Shown here piece by piece: positions 1 to 8,716 of a stretch of DNA of 64,000 nt; the stretch's first letter is position 1, and every line of letters begins with the position of its first letter. The DNA comes from Buxus sempervirens (taxonomy: Eukaryota > Streptophyta > Magnoliopsida > Buxales > Buxaceae): NCBI GenBank assembly GCA_947561395.2, contig OX387182.1, positions 37,999,949-38,063,948 of the forward strand, written 5' to 3'. The notes below the pieces were generated by a model that did no database searches, was not told the DNA's origin, and saw only the letters and a program-made list of their open reading frames with translations. Position numbers and translations under genes: made by a program.

Positions 1-370
1 ACTATAGAATATGGTAAAACATACTCCGAAGTGTACATCCATAAAAAAGAAACCTAAACCTAAACAAAAATATAGCATGCTATGTAATATGTTTAATCAA
101 ACCTGAAGCTAGGATATAAAACCGAATAAATGAAAGGACAAGAGGGAAAGTTAAAGGGTACATAAGAGTCAAAATAAGAGGAACATGCTCCCCTTTTAAT
201 GAATAAGAAATATTAGCCCAAATAGAATTTGGTAGATCCTTAAACCCAAACTTGAAAGTCTCTCTCCCTCTTACCTTTGGAGGTTGCTTGCATGTGAAGA
301 TGAGGGATTAATAAAAAAAAAAAAATGAGCTAACAAGCCAAAATAATAGAAAATAACAAGTATATAGCAT
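1..370 (-). repeat. Part of the 3' LTR of element 3, left of element 1
   Basis: A-rich non-coding sequence that aligns by eye with about 27060-27560 of the right LTR of element 3. It shares the GGAACATGCTCC block, a tract of small A/T blocks, and a CTCTCC...CTTACC stretch. The LTR continues at 20675 after element 1. No gene is present. Confidence 0.7.
366..370. repeat. Target-site duplication AGCAT (left) of element 1
   Basis: AGCAT directly precedes the TGTGAGAC start of the left LTR and is repeated at 20670-20674 directly after the ...GTCTACA end of the right LTR. A perfect 5-bp duplication is what LTR-element integrases leave. It fixes both element ends. Confidence 0.95.
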
Positions 371-1327
371 TGTGAGACATGGGAAAAAATCGATCTAATG
401 ATTTCCTCAATCATCACACGGGATCAAATAAAACAAAAAGTCGCCACCATTCAATTTAGGTGTGAATGGACACCAAAATATTAAATAAGCACAAAAGGCA
501 ATTTTAGGGCAAAATATCCCTCCTAAAAAAAACAACCAGAGATGGGTAAGGGGATTAAGTTATGAACAGGGGAAGGTGTTAGGCACCCCTATTCATCCAC
601 ACAAGGTGGTTGCCAGGCATTGTTCATGTTTTACAAATAAAAAAGGCTTGCTATAAAAATCACACAAAATCACAAAAAAGGCAAAAATATATGGTTTTTT
701 CATATGAATAGTCTGATTGATCCAGAACTATCAAACATGATCATACCATTCCTAGGGTTTCATGATCAAAATAAAATTGAGATGAAATCAAATAAAATCG
801 ATTTAAAGTGAAAAATCCAAAAATCTGGCTTCAAGTCAAAATTCTAGAAATCTAGAAAAATATGATTTTTATAAAATATTTCAAAATTGAACTTGAATAG
901 TCCAGGACATAGATAAAGCCCAAATTTCACATTAAATCAGAAAATAAAAACCAAAAATACCCAAGTTTATGAAAAATATCAAAATGGGAGAATTTAGACC
1001 GTAGGGTCTTCTCTCAATAATGAAAAATAATTTAAAAACAACATCATGAAACCTTAGAATTTACTTTCAGGCTTTTGGATCCAGATCTACCATATTGATC
1101 ATGATAAATCCAGGATCCTAGCCTAAAATCACGAAAATCACGAAAACAGTGCTGTAGGTGCAAAAGTGGCAAAAATCCAAATTTTATCAAAAAGAAGGGA
1201 TCTCGTGCTATAATCATCATGGATTCATGTTATTCATTCAGATATATCATAAAAAGCATTAAAACATGATCAGGATATCAAAAGCAGCCGCATCTCACAG
1301 ATTAGAGCACATGGGGGTGTACCCTAC

Positions 1328-1620
1328 GGATCCACCTGTTATCTTTTCCCCTAGTTCTCTCTTCACGTTTTACGGCTAGAGAGACTCTTGAGGTACTTAG
1401 AGATAGGTTTGGGAATACAAACACAATCAAAGGCCTTTATTCTATGAACAAAAGAAAAAATAGATATGGGGTTCTATTCTAGGGATCCACCTGTTCCCCT
1501 TTCCCCTAGTTCTCTCTTCACGTTTTACGGCTAGAGAGACCCTTGAGGTACTTAGAGACAAGTTTAGGGATACAAAATAGATATGGCCTTATTCTACAGC
1601 AATAGAGATGATCCTATTAC
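1328..1620 (-). repeat. Tandem duplication of about 155 bp inside the LTR of element 1
   Basis: Two copies start with GGATCCACCTGTT at 1328 and 1483. Both hold CCCCTAGTTCTCTCTTCACG, a TTTTACGGCTAGAGAGAC stretch and CTTGAGGTACTTAGAGA. The same pair occurs in the right LTR from about 19821. Element 2 has one copy of this module near 58192-58270, so the doubling arose within the element 1 lineage or was lost in element 2. Confidence 0.85.
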
Positions 1621-1769
1621 ATCTAGAATTGAAGACAGAAAATAAAAAGGGATAGGGGACTTACCTGGATTGAGCAGGCAGGCAGCAGGAGTTCCTTTCT
1701 CTTCTCTTGGAACTTCTTAGAATTCCTTGGCTTCAAAATTTTGTGGCCCTTAGCTAGAGGAGAGAGCCT

Positions 1770-1780
1770 CTATTTATAGA
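1770..1780 (-). promoter_or_regulatory. TATA box of the LTR promoter (left LTR)
   Basis: Minus strand reads TCTATAAATAG, a good plant TATA element, about 190 bp downstream (element direction) of the inverted-repeat cluster at 1970-2073. The same box is at 20263-20273 in the right LTR and at 58471-58480 in element 2. Confidence 0.7.
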
Positions 1781-1969
1781 CAAGCACAGGGGCATGGTTG
1801 GTCCAGAAGGATATATCCTGATTCTCAGGATATAGTGAAATATAGAGATAATGCCCATCCATAGTGGCTTTAGCGAATAAAATACTTAATTCGCTCGTTT
1901 AAAGATATATTGGACTTCAAATAAAGCTCGGAAATCGAGAGGATGACAAAACTTGCACGTGTCTTTAAT

Positions 1970-2073
1970 GCCCGTAAATACACTACGGTCCAACGGGGAC
2001 CGTATAGATACTACGGGCGCGCCTGCCCGTAGATATTTTGCGGGCAAGATCGGCCCGTGAAGTCAATACGGGC
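1970..2073. repeat. Cluster of four GCCCGTA/TACGGGC inverted repeats in U3
   Basis: Four short inverted repeats in about 100 bp: arms near 1970/1989, 1998/2019, 2025/2045 and 2053/2073. Arms are variants of GCCCGTA and TACGGGC with 5-8 base loops. The identical cluster is at 20463-20566. The same motif recurs at 2527-2628, 5734-5835 and 17503-17633. The role is unknown. Position upstream of a TATA box suggests a protein-binding module, and an RNA structure is the alternative. Confidence 0.8.
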
Positions 2074-2176
2074 AAAGCCTGTTCATTCTATTTTTAGGCC
2101 TTTTTGACCTGTTTTAAGCTCTAATTACATGTTTTTATTATTTTCTCATTTGGCAGTGCAATTTGGGGTGTCTACA

Positions 2177-2190
2177 GCTGCCCCCTCTTT
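2177..2190 (-). other. Polypurine tract of element 1
   Basis: Directly inside the left LTR the minus strand reads AAAGAGGGGGCAGC, followed at once by the LTR start TGTAGACAC. This is the expected position and composition for the plus-strand primer of reverse transcription. Confidence 0.85.
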
Positions 2191-2526
2191 GCTGGTAATT
2201 GGAACCAATTACAAGCAGAGAGCAAAAAGACCCACCAATTGCACCTTCTGAGATTTTTGTATAATCAATTGCACTTTGCAAGGATTAGATGGATGATTTT
2301 TGAAAAAAGGATTGATTGTGGAAGATTTGCTAAGAAATCCCTCAGCTTAAGGGCCAAATCTTCCTCTCTCTTCTCACTGAGCACTTGTGGGCTATGAAGT
2401 GAGATTTGAGACAAAATTTTTAAACAAAAGTGGGTAAGGTGGCAATCCTTGCAACTTACAACTAATATGTACATTGATCTCCTAAAACTTGTGAGAAAAT
2501 GATAAAAATGTGCAATTTATGGCTTC
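2191..2526. other. Internal stretch between polypurine tract and second inverted-repeat cluster
   Basis: AT-rich sequence of about 340 bp with no convincing coding region or repeat. A short minus-strand ORF at 2265-2474 looks like chance. Confidence 0.5.
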
Positions 2527-2628
2527 GCCCGTATTTGGCTTACGGACAGACCCTGCCCGTAGAGGTTGCACGGGCGACCGGGACCGTAGTACTTTCACGG
2601 GCGTCTGATGCCCGTACTAATTTTACGG
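2527..2628. repeat. Inverted-repeat cluster ahead of opposite-strand gene A
   Basis: Four hairpin-like units with arms of GCCCGTA/TACGG type (near 2527/2544, 2555/2574, 2583/2602 and 2610/2628). It is the same motif family as in the LTR U3. It lies at the head of the plus-strand gene A transcription unit. Confidence 0.8.
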
Positions 2629-4125
2629 ATTTTGAACTCCTTCTTAAGCTTGCGAACGCGACCATTTCTCCTCTACTCGCACTGTGCCCTATTTCCTCTG
2701 CGACCGTGCTTTCTTCTCCGGTCCTTGCTTCTTCTTCTCCAAGCGTCCGACGAACACTGTTCTCCGGCGAGCTTCTCATTTTTCCGACGATTCTCACTGT
2801 TCTCCGGTCAACTCTCTCGCGCGACCACTGCTCTCCATTAATTTTGGCCCCTTTTCTTCAGTCGACGATTCACCTCCTCCGGCGAACCACTTCATTTCAG
2901 TTGCACCTTGCTGTTGTGCCATTTTGCCAACCGATTTCTTTCTCACGTGAGTAGAACTCTTGCTTTTGAGGCAAGCTCATACAAATTTTTACCTTGCACA
3001 GAGGTATGCCGAAAAATCACTCCCTCTCTTTTTTTTTTTGATTGACTACTTTGCAATGCATCTTGAGCAATTTCTCCAAACTATATGCTTTGAAATTTCT
3101 GTTCTTGAATGGGCATTAGATGATTACTTTTTTGCTGCAACTGTTATGCTGTGAATGCCATATACTTCTCCTGGAGTTGCTGTGCAATCGGCCATAATGC
3201 CTGATTATTCTGTTATGCCATTTTTCTGTTCTTGCATGTATTAACCTTTGTTGTACAATTCCTCCATTCCTGATTGAATGCTTTTGATTCGGAATCCTCC
3301 ACATGCTAATTTACCTTATGATTCAACACTGTTTTGATTGTTCTATCCGAAAATTGATGTTTTCTGCATGTCCATGTATATATTTTTCTAGCTGATTGAA
3401 TGAACAACTTCTAATGCTTTTGGATTTTATTCTTGGGGTACCCAGCTGAATGGTTTGCAATTTTCCTGCTTGATTGAGTTCATGCCTTGTTTGCTGTATG
3501 CTTTAGACATTGATCATCATGGAGTAACTTTGCCATTGTCATTGGGTGTACTTAAACTCTTTACTGTTAGACCTTGTATTGTTGATAAGCTGATTAGCTT
3601 GCTAGTAACCCATGCATGTAATATCGATAAACTTGCCTTTTCCAGGAATTTTTCTGCACACTCCCCATGTATACATGGTTTGTTTTTATGCTGTCACTTG
3701 TTCCAGGTCTTGACAAATCTGAATGCTTTCTTCACTTGAATGCTCCAACTTTCTGCTAACCTCCTGAAATTACACAAAATTTAAGGAATTAAATCATGAT
3801 ACTCATAAATTAGACTTTAATCCAAAACTTTAAAAACATTTTCTCTCTTTTCTCTTTTTTCCTTTTGTTATATAAAAAGAATATGGGAGAAGTTTACACT
3901 TCTCGCATATGACTTTTATATGTTTTCTTGATTAAATCCCAGATATATAATAAAAGTTGAACTCCTTTAGTTGGCTCTGGACTTGATCAGGAATTTCTGA
4001 CTTATTTTCTTCCATTCTCCCTTTTTCCTTTTTCCTACAAATCAATTAAACTTGGTTAGAATGAAAATTAAACAATTAAGAATTTCAACAAGAAATAATT
4101 AACATCTCCCTGATTTGAACCGTAG
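2629..4125 (+). other. Probable 5' untranslated leader and leader intron of gene A
   Basis: Downstream of the inverted-repeat cluster the plus strand turns CT-rich (2640-2945), as plant 5' leaders often are. A good donor (GTGAGT) starts at 2947, and an acceptor ending ...CCGTAG at 4125 lies directly before the ATG of gene A. This would make a leader intron of 1179 bp (2947-4125) whose body is T-rich, as in plant introns. No TATA box is evident. Inference only; no transcript data. Confidence 0.45.
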
Positions 4126-5177
4126 ATGGCTCGTCTTCGATCAGCTTCTAGGGATCCTGCAGATGAGCCTTCCTCTTCGAGGGTTAGGCGAGATCCTGCT
4201 GATGTGGCCTCGTCTTCGAGGGCCGAGAGGGATTCTGATTCTGATATTCCAGATTTCCCTTCTGGGGATTCGCGTGAGGCGACCCCAGAGGTATACTCTA
4301 ACCTTTCTGCAATTTCCTATCCTTTCCCAAAATACATCTTCCTGATTCTTCCATTATTTTCTTTTAGCCAGCTATTGAGGCTTCTGGCAAAGATAGGAGC
4401 CGTAGCAGACGCAGAGCTGGAGGCAGAGATGGAGGCCATGATGAGGGCCATAGAGGAGGCCGCAGAGGGGGCCGTGGCAGGGATGAGGCCAGGACCAGGG
4501 TTGAGATCCCTGAGGAGGTGGCTGCCCAGATTAGGGACACCGATCTTCTGCATGGTTTGAGGACTCATCCCTCAGCGTGCGTTAGGGCGGATATCCCTTT
4601 GGAGTATCCGATGTCCCATTATAGAGGGAGCTGGGCCAGCTTCACTAGATTTTTGAGAGCTTGCAGTTCGGCCTATCGTCGGGAGCTAGGATTGTATGGT
4701 TTTGGTATGTTTATCACCATCCCGGACGTACGCTTAGATCGGGCCCTCATTGCCGCATTGTTGGAGAGGTTTTTCCCAGAGACACTGAGCTTCCACTTCC
4801 CAGATATAGAGATTGGGATCCGACCTTCTGATTTCACCCTCATTACCGGGATTAGGATGATCGGTGATGTTATTACTGAGATGACTATGCCAGAGGCTGA
4901 TGAGATTGCAGCTTATCTTGGATACATTGTGCTGCCTCCTGAGGCATGGGATCGGGGGAGAGCTAGATTATCTCTGACATGGTTGAGAGAGACCTTCCGG
5001 AGGAGGCAGTTTGGCCAGCTTGCTACCGGTGATCATGTATTCCCCTTCGCCTTCCGATTCCTCTTTCTGTATATGATGGGATCATGCTTCTTTCCAGAGG
5101 ACACGACCTCAGTTAGTCCTCACTTCTTGAGTCTTATGGGAGATTTGCAGCGGGCGAGGAGGTACGCCTGGGGTTGA
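4126..5177 (+). CDS. Opposite-strand gene A: plant mobile domain (PMD)-like protein
   Basis: Exon 1 is 4126-4290 (55 codons, Ser/Asp/Arg-rich, with repeated SSSR and RDPAD words). Exon 2 is 4368-5177. Exon 2 opens with an Arg/Gly-rich stretch (SRSRRR, RGGRRGGRG), then a domain with WASFTRF, ETLSFHF, FTLITGI, FRFLFLYMMGS, FLSLMGDLQRARRYAWG. The order and the final LxxLxDLxRxxxYAWG pattern fit the PMD family (MAIN/MAIL1 of Arabidopsis and related transposon-borne copies). The family's usual part after YAWG is not seen, so the gene may not be whole. It lies antisense to the retroelement, downstream of integrase. Start chosen because the ATG follows an intron acceptor and opens the longest frame. 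Function in the element is unknown. Confidence 0.65.
4291..4367 (+). other. Intron 1 of gene A (77 bp)
   Basis: GTATAC donor after ...ACCCCAGAG and TTTCTTTTAG acceptor. The body is T-rich and short, as in many plant introns. It is in phase 0, and exon 2 stays open in the PMD frame. The boundary is predicted from sequence only. Confidence 0.7.
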
Positions 5178-5217
5178 TGCTGATGTACCTGAGACCTCTG
5201 CCCCTGCTAGTCCTACT

Positions 5218-5505
5218 ATGGAGGATATCGAGGAGACGCATGCTGCTGTGGATACGTCAGAGGAGTCTTCCCGTACTGATTCTGATATAGATACTTCAGG
5301 GTATGTCCCTCCTGATCATCCCACTGCTGGCCTTGTACCTTTATATATGTGGCATGATGTTCAGTCTGTTTTGAGCAGGATGCCGCGTAGCACAGCCCGC
5401 ATTGTGGTGCGGCATGTCTTTGAGCGCAGGCGATCTTCAGGCCGAGGACGAAGCCGAGGACGAGGCCGTGGCAGTAGGGTCGGACCTGCATGGCCATTAG
5501 ATTAG
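5218..5505 (+). CDS. Small acidic then Arg/Gly-rich ORF following gene A
   Basis: 95-residue ORF: an acidic N-terminal half (MEDIEETHAAVDTSEESS...DSDIDTSG) and a basic RGG-like end (RRRSSGRGRSRGRGRG). Its codon style and Ser/Arg/Gly composition resemble the start of gene A, so it probably belongs to the same captured gene. It may be its tail or a leftover of it. No enzyme motif. The stretch 5506-5733 after it is AT-rich and may hold the polyadenylation region. Confidence 0.4.
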   Translation: MEDIEETHAAVDTSEESSRTDSDIDTSGYVPPDHPTAGLVPLYMWHDVQSVLSRMPRSTARIVVRHVFERRRSSGRGRSRGRGRGSRVGPAWPLD

Positions 5506-5733
5506 GATTATTCACATACACTTGTATTTTTGACAAAAGTGATGTAAACATTCATATATATAAAAGAAGTTTAATTTATTTCCATTTGTGTTCTTTCTTC
5601 TTTATTTACAGTATTTATTACCTGATGAATGTTAAACAGGGACAGGTGAAGCTTAGGGAAACCAAAGAAATTAAAAATTCCCATTTTTTTGCATTTTTTC
5701 GAAGGAACGGTACTTATAATACAAGCAGGCTGT

Positions 5734-5835
5734 GCCCGTAAAGTTATTACGGGCGTGCGCTGCCCGTGAAATTTTCACGGTCAGGCGTGTCCGTAATTCC
5801 TATACAGGCGAGCCTTGCCCGTAATATAATTACGG
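5734..5835. repeat. Inverted-repeat cluster ahead of opposite-strand gene B
   Basis: Units with arms GCCCGTAA/TTACGGGC (5734-5755), CCGTGAAA/TTTCACGG (5764-5780), a weaker middle unit, and CCGTAAT/ATTACGG (5819-5835). Same family as the clusters at 1970, 2527, 17503 and 20463. It ends 25 bp upstream of a TATA box, so it fills the upstream promoter region of gene B. Confidence 0.82.
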
Positions 5836-5859
5836 AATTTACTGTCTTACGATTTTTTC

Positions 5860-5867
5860 TATATAAA
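5860..5867 (+). promoter_or_regulatory. TATA box of gene B
   Basis: TATATAAA in the context TTTTTTCTATATAAACTC. A transcription start about 30 bp on (near 5895) would leave the ATG at 5902 almost at the cap. The ATG at 5959 is therefore the better start. Confidence 0.65.
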
Positions 5868-5958
5868 CTCCTAGGGAACATCATTGTGACACTTTTATTA
5901 ATTGGAAAACTCCCTGAGCACGTCTTTTCTCGCTTTCCTTGGCTTCTTTGGTGCTTCC

Positions 5959-7768
5959 ATGGCTTCCCCTATGCCGTTTTCTCCTGCCGTTGAATCTCCT
6001 CCTGCAAGACAACCTGTTAGATCAAAACCTCCTAATCTTACCAGGTACAATATTGTGGATTCCTTTTATGATAGATGGGTTAGCTCCATGACCCTTGATG
6101 AGGAGATTCGTTGGGATTCCATCCACTTAGGGCACATCCTACACCTCCCTAAAATTCCCTTTAAGTGGGAAATCATTGAAGCTTTGATAGGCTATTGGGT
6201 ACCTGAGCTGAATCTCTTCCGCTTTGATGATAAAGAGATGACTCCTACCATAGAAGAGATTGAAACCATCCTTGGCCTTAGATTTTCTGAAAAAGTTGTG
6301 AACCCACCCCTAAAGCTTAGTTATAAAAAAGAGGCTTCCACTTTCTTGGGTATAGGGAAGAAGGACTTAGGAAATTCTGATGCACTATTGACCTTGTCCA
6401 AGACCTTTTTGACTGAGAAACTTCTGAGGAGTAAGGACAAGGACTCTAGGTTTAATGCATTGACCCTGATAGTGGTCAATCAGCTGCTTTTTCCACGGGG
6501 TGATGACCAGGTTGACTTGGCTCTCATCTCAGTTATCTGTCAGGTTAGGGAACGCGAGAGGTTGGCCCCTATGATCCTAGCAGAGATATATCAGGCTCTT
6601 ACTGATTGTTATTTCAGGAAGAAGAAACGCTTCCTTGCCTGCGCCCCTATCCTACAGGTAAAATATGCATGTATTTTTTTTTTCTCTTTTTTTTCTTTTT
6701 TATTCTTCCTTTCTTTTTCTCTCTTTTTTTTTTCTTTTTACTTCTTCTTCTTTTTTTTTTCTTCTTTTTTTTTTCTTTCTCTTTTTTTTCTCTCTCTTTT
6801 TTTTCTTTTTTCTTTTTTTTCTTTTTTCTTTTTTTCTTTTTGGAAATAAATTGAAATACTCCCTTTTTCTGCAGCTTTGGTTGTTTGACCATCTTAGCCA
6901 GGTTGAAGAAATAACTCGCCGCTTCTTTCCAAGATTGAAAGTTCCTGTTTTGATGAGCAATAGGGGATGTCCTGACATCCAAGGTGGCAAGCAAGGCTGG
7001 TTCACTTTCTTGGGTACTCTCCAGGATGATCAAGTGAGATGGCCTGGCACTTATCAGCCTACTCCAGAGACAGTGATTAGTTTTAGGGATAAAAACTTTC
7101 TGGCCCTAGCAGGCTTGAAATCTGCTGTTCTCTATCTTCCTTTGAGGGTTCTTCGGCAATTTGGAGCGACCCAAGGAATTATGATTCCCACAGGTTATGA
7201 GAGCTTTATAGGGCCACTTACCTCAGCCACCATGGGGCTAAATGCTCAATTAATGAAAGAGTGGTCCTATGTTTGCTTTCTGCGGGGTCCAGTCTTTTCT
7301 GAGTCCCATGTGAAGGACTATCACTTCTGGATCAAGGAACAGGTGCAGAGTCATGCCCCAGTACCAGAGGATCCTCCTGCAGTTCTTCCTCCTACTTATG
7401 AGGACATTCTGGAGACAGAAAGGGCAACCCATAAGCGGCTTCAACAAATATGGGTACGGGAGGCTCAAGAACTTAGGATGAAGGTCCTTGTTCTGGAGAG
7501 AAAGCTTGAAGAGCAGAAGTCTGGCCGCATTGCCCTGGAGAAGAAACTTGAAGAACAAAGGCAGGCTCGTCGCTTTGAAGTCCGTGTGATGCGGAAGAAG
7601 TATCAGGATTCCTTGGCTGACCTTAGGGCGTTGAAGATCAAGCTTTCTTTTTCAGATGAGGTCATCTCCTTTTTGAGTGATCCTGATGCAGAGGGTGCTT
7701 CTGGAATCATTGCAACTCAGGCAGCTAGGATTAGGGAGCTTGAGGAGCAGTTAGGGAGTAGGGATTAG
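5959..7768 (+). CDS. Opposite-strand gene B: DUF7745-like protein with coiled-coil tail
   Basis: Exon 1 is 5959-6657 and exon 2 is 6875-7768, about 530 residues. The N-terminal domain has SFYDRW, LGHILHLPKIP, LIGYWVPELNLFRFDDKEMTPTIEE, LLFPR, RERLAPMILAEIYQALTDC, FLACAPILQ and LWLFDHL. The pattern TPTIEE plus the AEIYxxLxxC and LQ-LWxxDH blocks resembles plant DUF7745 proteins, often found beside Tat-type elements. The C-terminal third is heptad-rich (LRMKVLVLERKLEEQ, LEKKLEEQRQ, RIRELEEQLG), a likely coiled coil for self-association. It lies antisense to pol, convergent with integrase, and its own TATA box and inverted-repeat cluster lie just upstream. No catalytic motif is seen. Both exons are fully open, so it could be expressed. 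An alternative start is 5902. Confidence 0.68.
6658..6874 (+). other. Intron of gene B with CT/T-rich microsatellite body
   Basis: Donor GTAAAATATG after ...CTACAG, acceptor TTTTTCTGCAG at 6874, 217 bp, phase 0. Positions 6675-6842 are almost pure T with scattered C, a very long polypyrimidine stretch. The tract is open in several frames, so ORF finders read Phe/Ser- or Lys-rich proteins from it. These should be ignored. Confidence 0.75.
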
Positions 7769-8716
7769 ATTCTTTCATCATTTTTTTTTCTTTCATTTTT
7801 TCCATACTTTTTTTACAAAAGCAAACTCCATTAGTGGAAAGATATTAGATTTAATTCAAAAATAGGTTTTATATTATTGGCCTCAGAATTCTCAGATGCT
7901 TATAAAAACAGAAGTTTTATGAAAAAGTATTTGATTTCTCATCACTGGCCAAAGTATAGTTTTTTTTTTTTTTTTTTGAAAGCTGATCCAAAACACTTAA
8001 TCACATATAATTAAAGGAATTAAAATCAGGTTGAATAATGAGAAGGGTAGTCCAAGCAATAGGGAGAGACCAAATTTGTCTACCCCGTGACCATTAGAAT
8101 CATCCCCTAATGATTTTTCCTTCATGATTGGCCTTGCTAATCTGCTCAGTCTCCAGTGCTCATGCTGATTTGAAACTTAGACCACATGATCAACTCAACC
8201 CTTGATTCTTTTCTTCTTCTTTTTTTCTCTTTTTTTTTTCTTGCCCTTCTTGCCCCTAGTGCCAATTACGGTTTTCACTAGGGTTGGCCTTTGCATTCCG
8301 TCATCACCAATCTTACTCTGAAAGTTGAATGAATATTCTAAAATCACCGAGGTCTTAATAATAGGACGAAACAAAGGCTAGGTTTGGTTTATGAAAGAAA
8401 AGGTATTAAAGGCTCAAAATTTTCTAAGTGTGAAAATGGGTCAACTGGACTTACAGTCATGGTGAATTCAATCCCATTCCCCTTCTTTTGTATTTGGCAT
8501 TTATTTGCCCCTATTTTTTCTTTTCTCTTTTTTTTTTCAAAATTTTTCTTTTTGTCCCTATTGGCCTTGCCCTTATTGGCTTTGCCCCAGTATAAGGCTG
8601 TAAGTCCAGTTTAGGTTTAACAAAAAAGACGAACAGGCTCAAATTGGTTTGACTAAGGATTCAAACTTTGGGATATAAAGAACAATGGCCTTAGATCATT
8701 TCCTAGTAATATCCAT
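7769..8716. other. Non-coding stretch between gene B and integrase (convergent ends)
   Basis: AT-rich, with T-tracts near 7960, 8220 and 8530. It has no gene. It aligns by eye with 36290-36711 and about 41690-41820 of element 2, so it is an old, shared part of this element family. It would hold the 3' ends of both converging transcripts. Confidence 0.65.

Larger units (their letters stand above)
371..2176 (-). repeat. 3' LTR of element 1 (left copy)
   Basis: Starts TGTGAGAC and ends GTCTACA, 1806 bp, nearly identical to 18864-20669. In element direction (right to left) it holds a cluster of GCCCGTA inverted repeats (2073-1970), then a TATA box (1780-1770), then a duplicated module of about 155 bp. 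The arrangement suggests U3 with an upstream array, then the transcription start near 1740-1750. Confidence 0.95.

Noticed and set aside
2499-2954. 151-residue ORF (plus) near the 3' LTR
   Set aside because: Spans the inverted-repeat cluster and CT-rich leader of gene A; no domain, and three frames are open at once.
4518-5177. DUF1985-type identity for gene A because of the FTLITGI word
   Set aside because: The FRFLFLYMMGS and LMGDLQRARRYAWG blocks fit the plant mobile domain better; DUF1985 remains a weaker alternative.
6647-7033. Lys-rich and Phe-rich ORFs across 6647-7033 on both strands
   Set aside because: They translate the T/C microsatellite of the gene B intron; only the plus-strand frame from 6875 has domain similarity.
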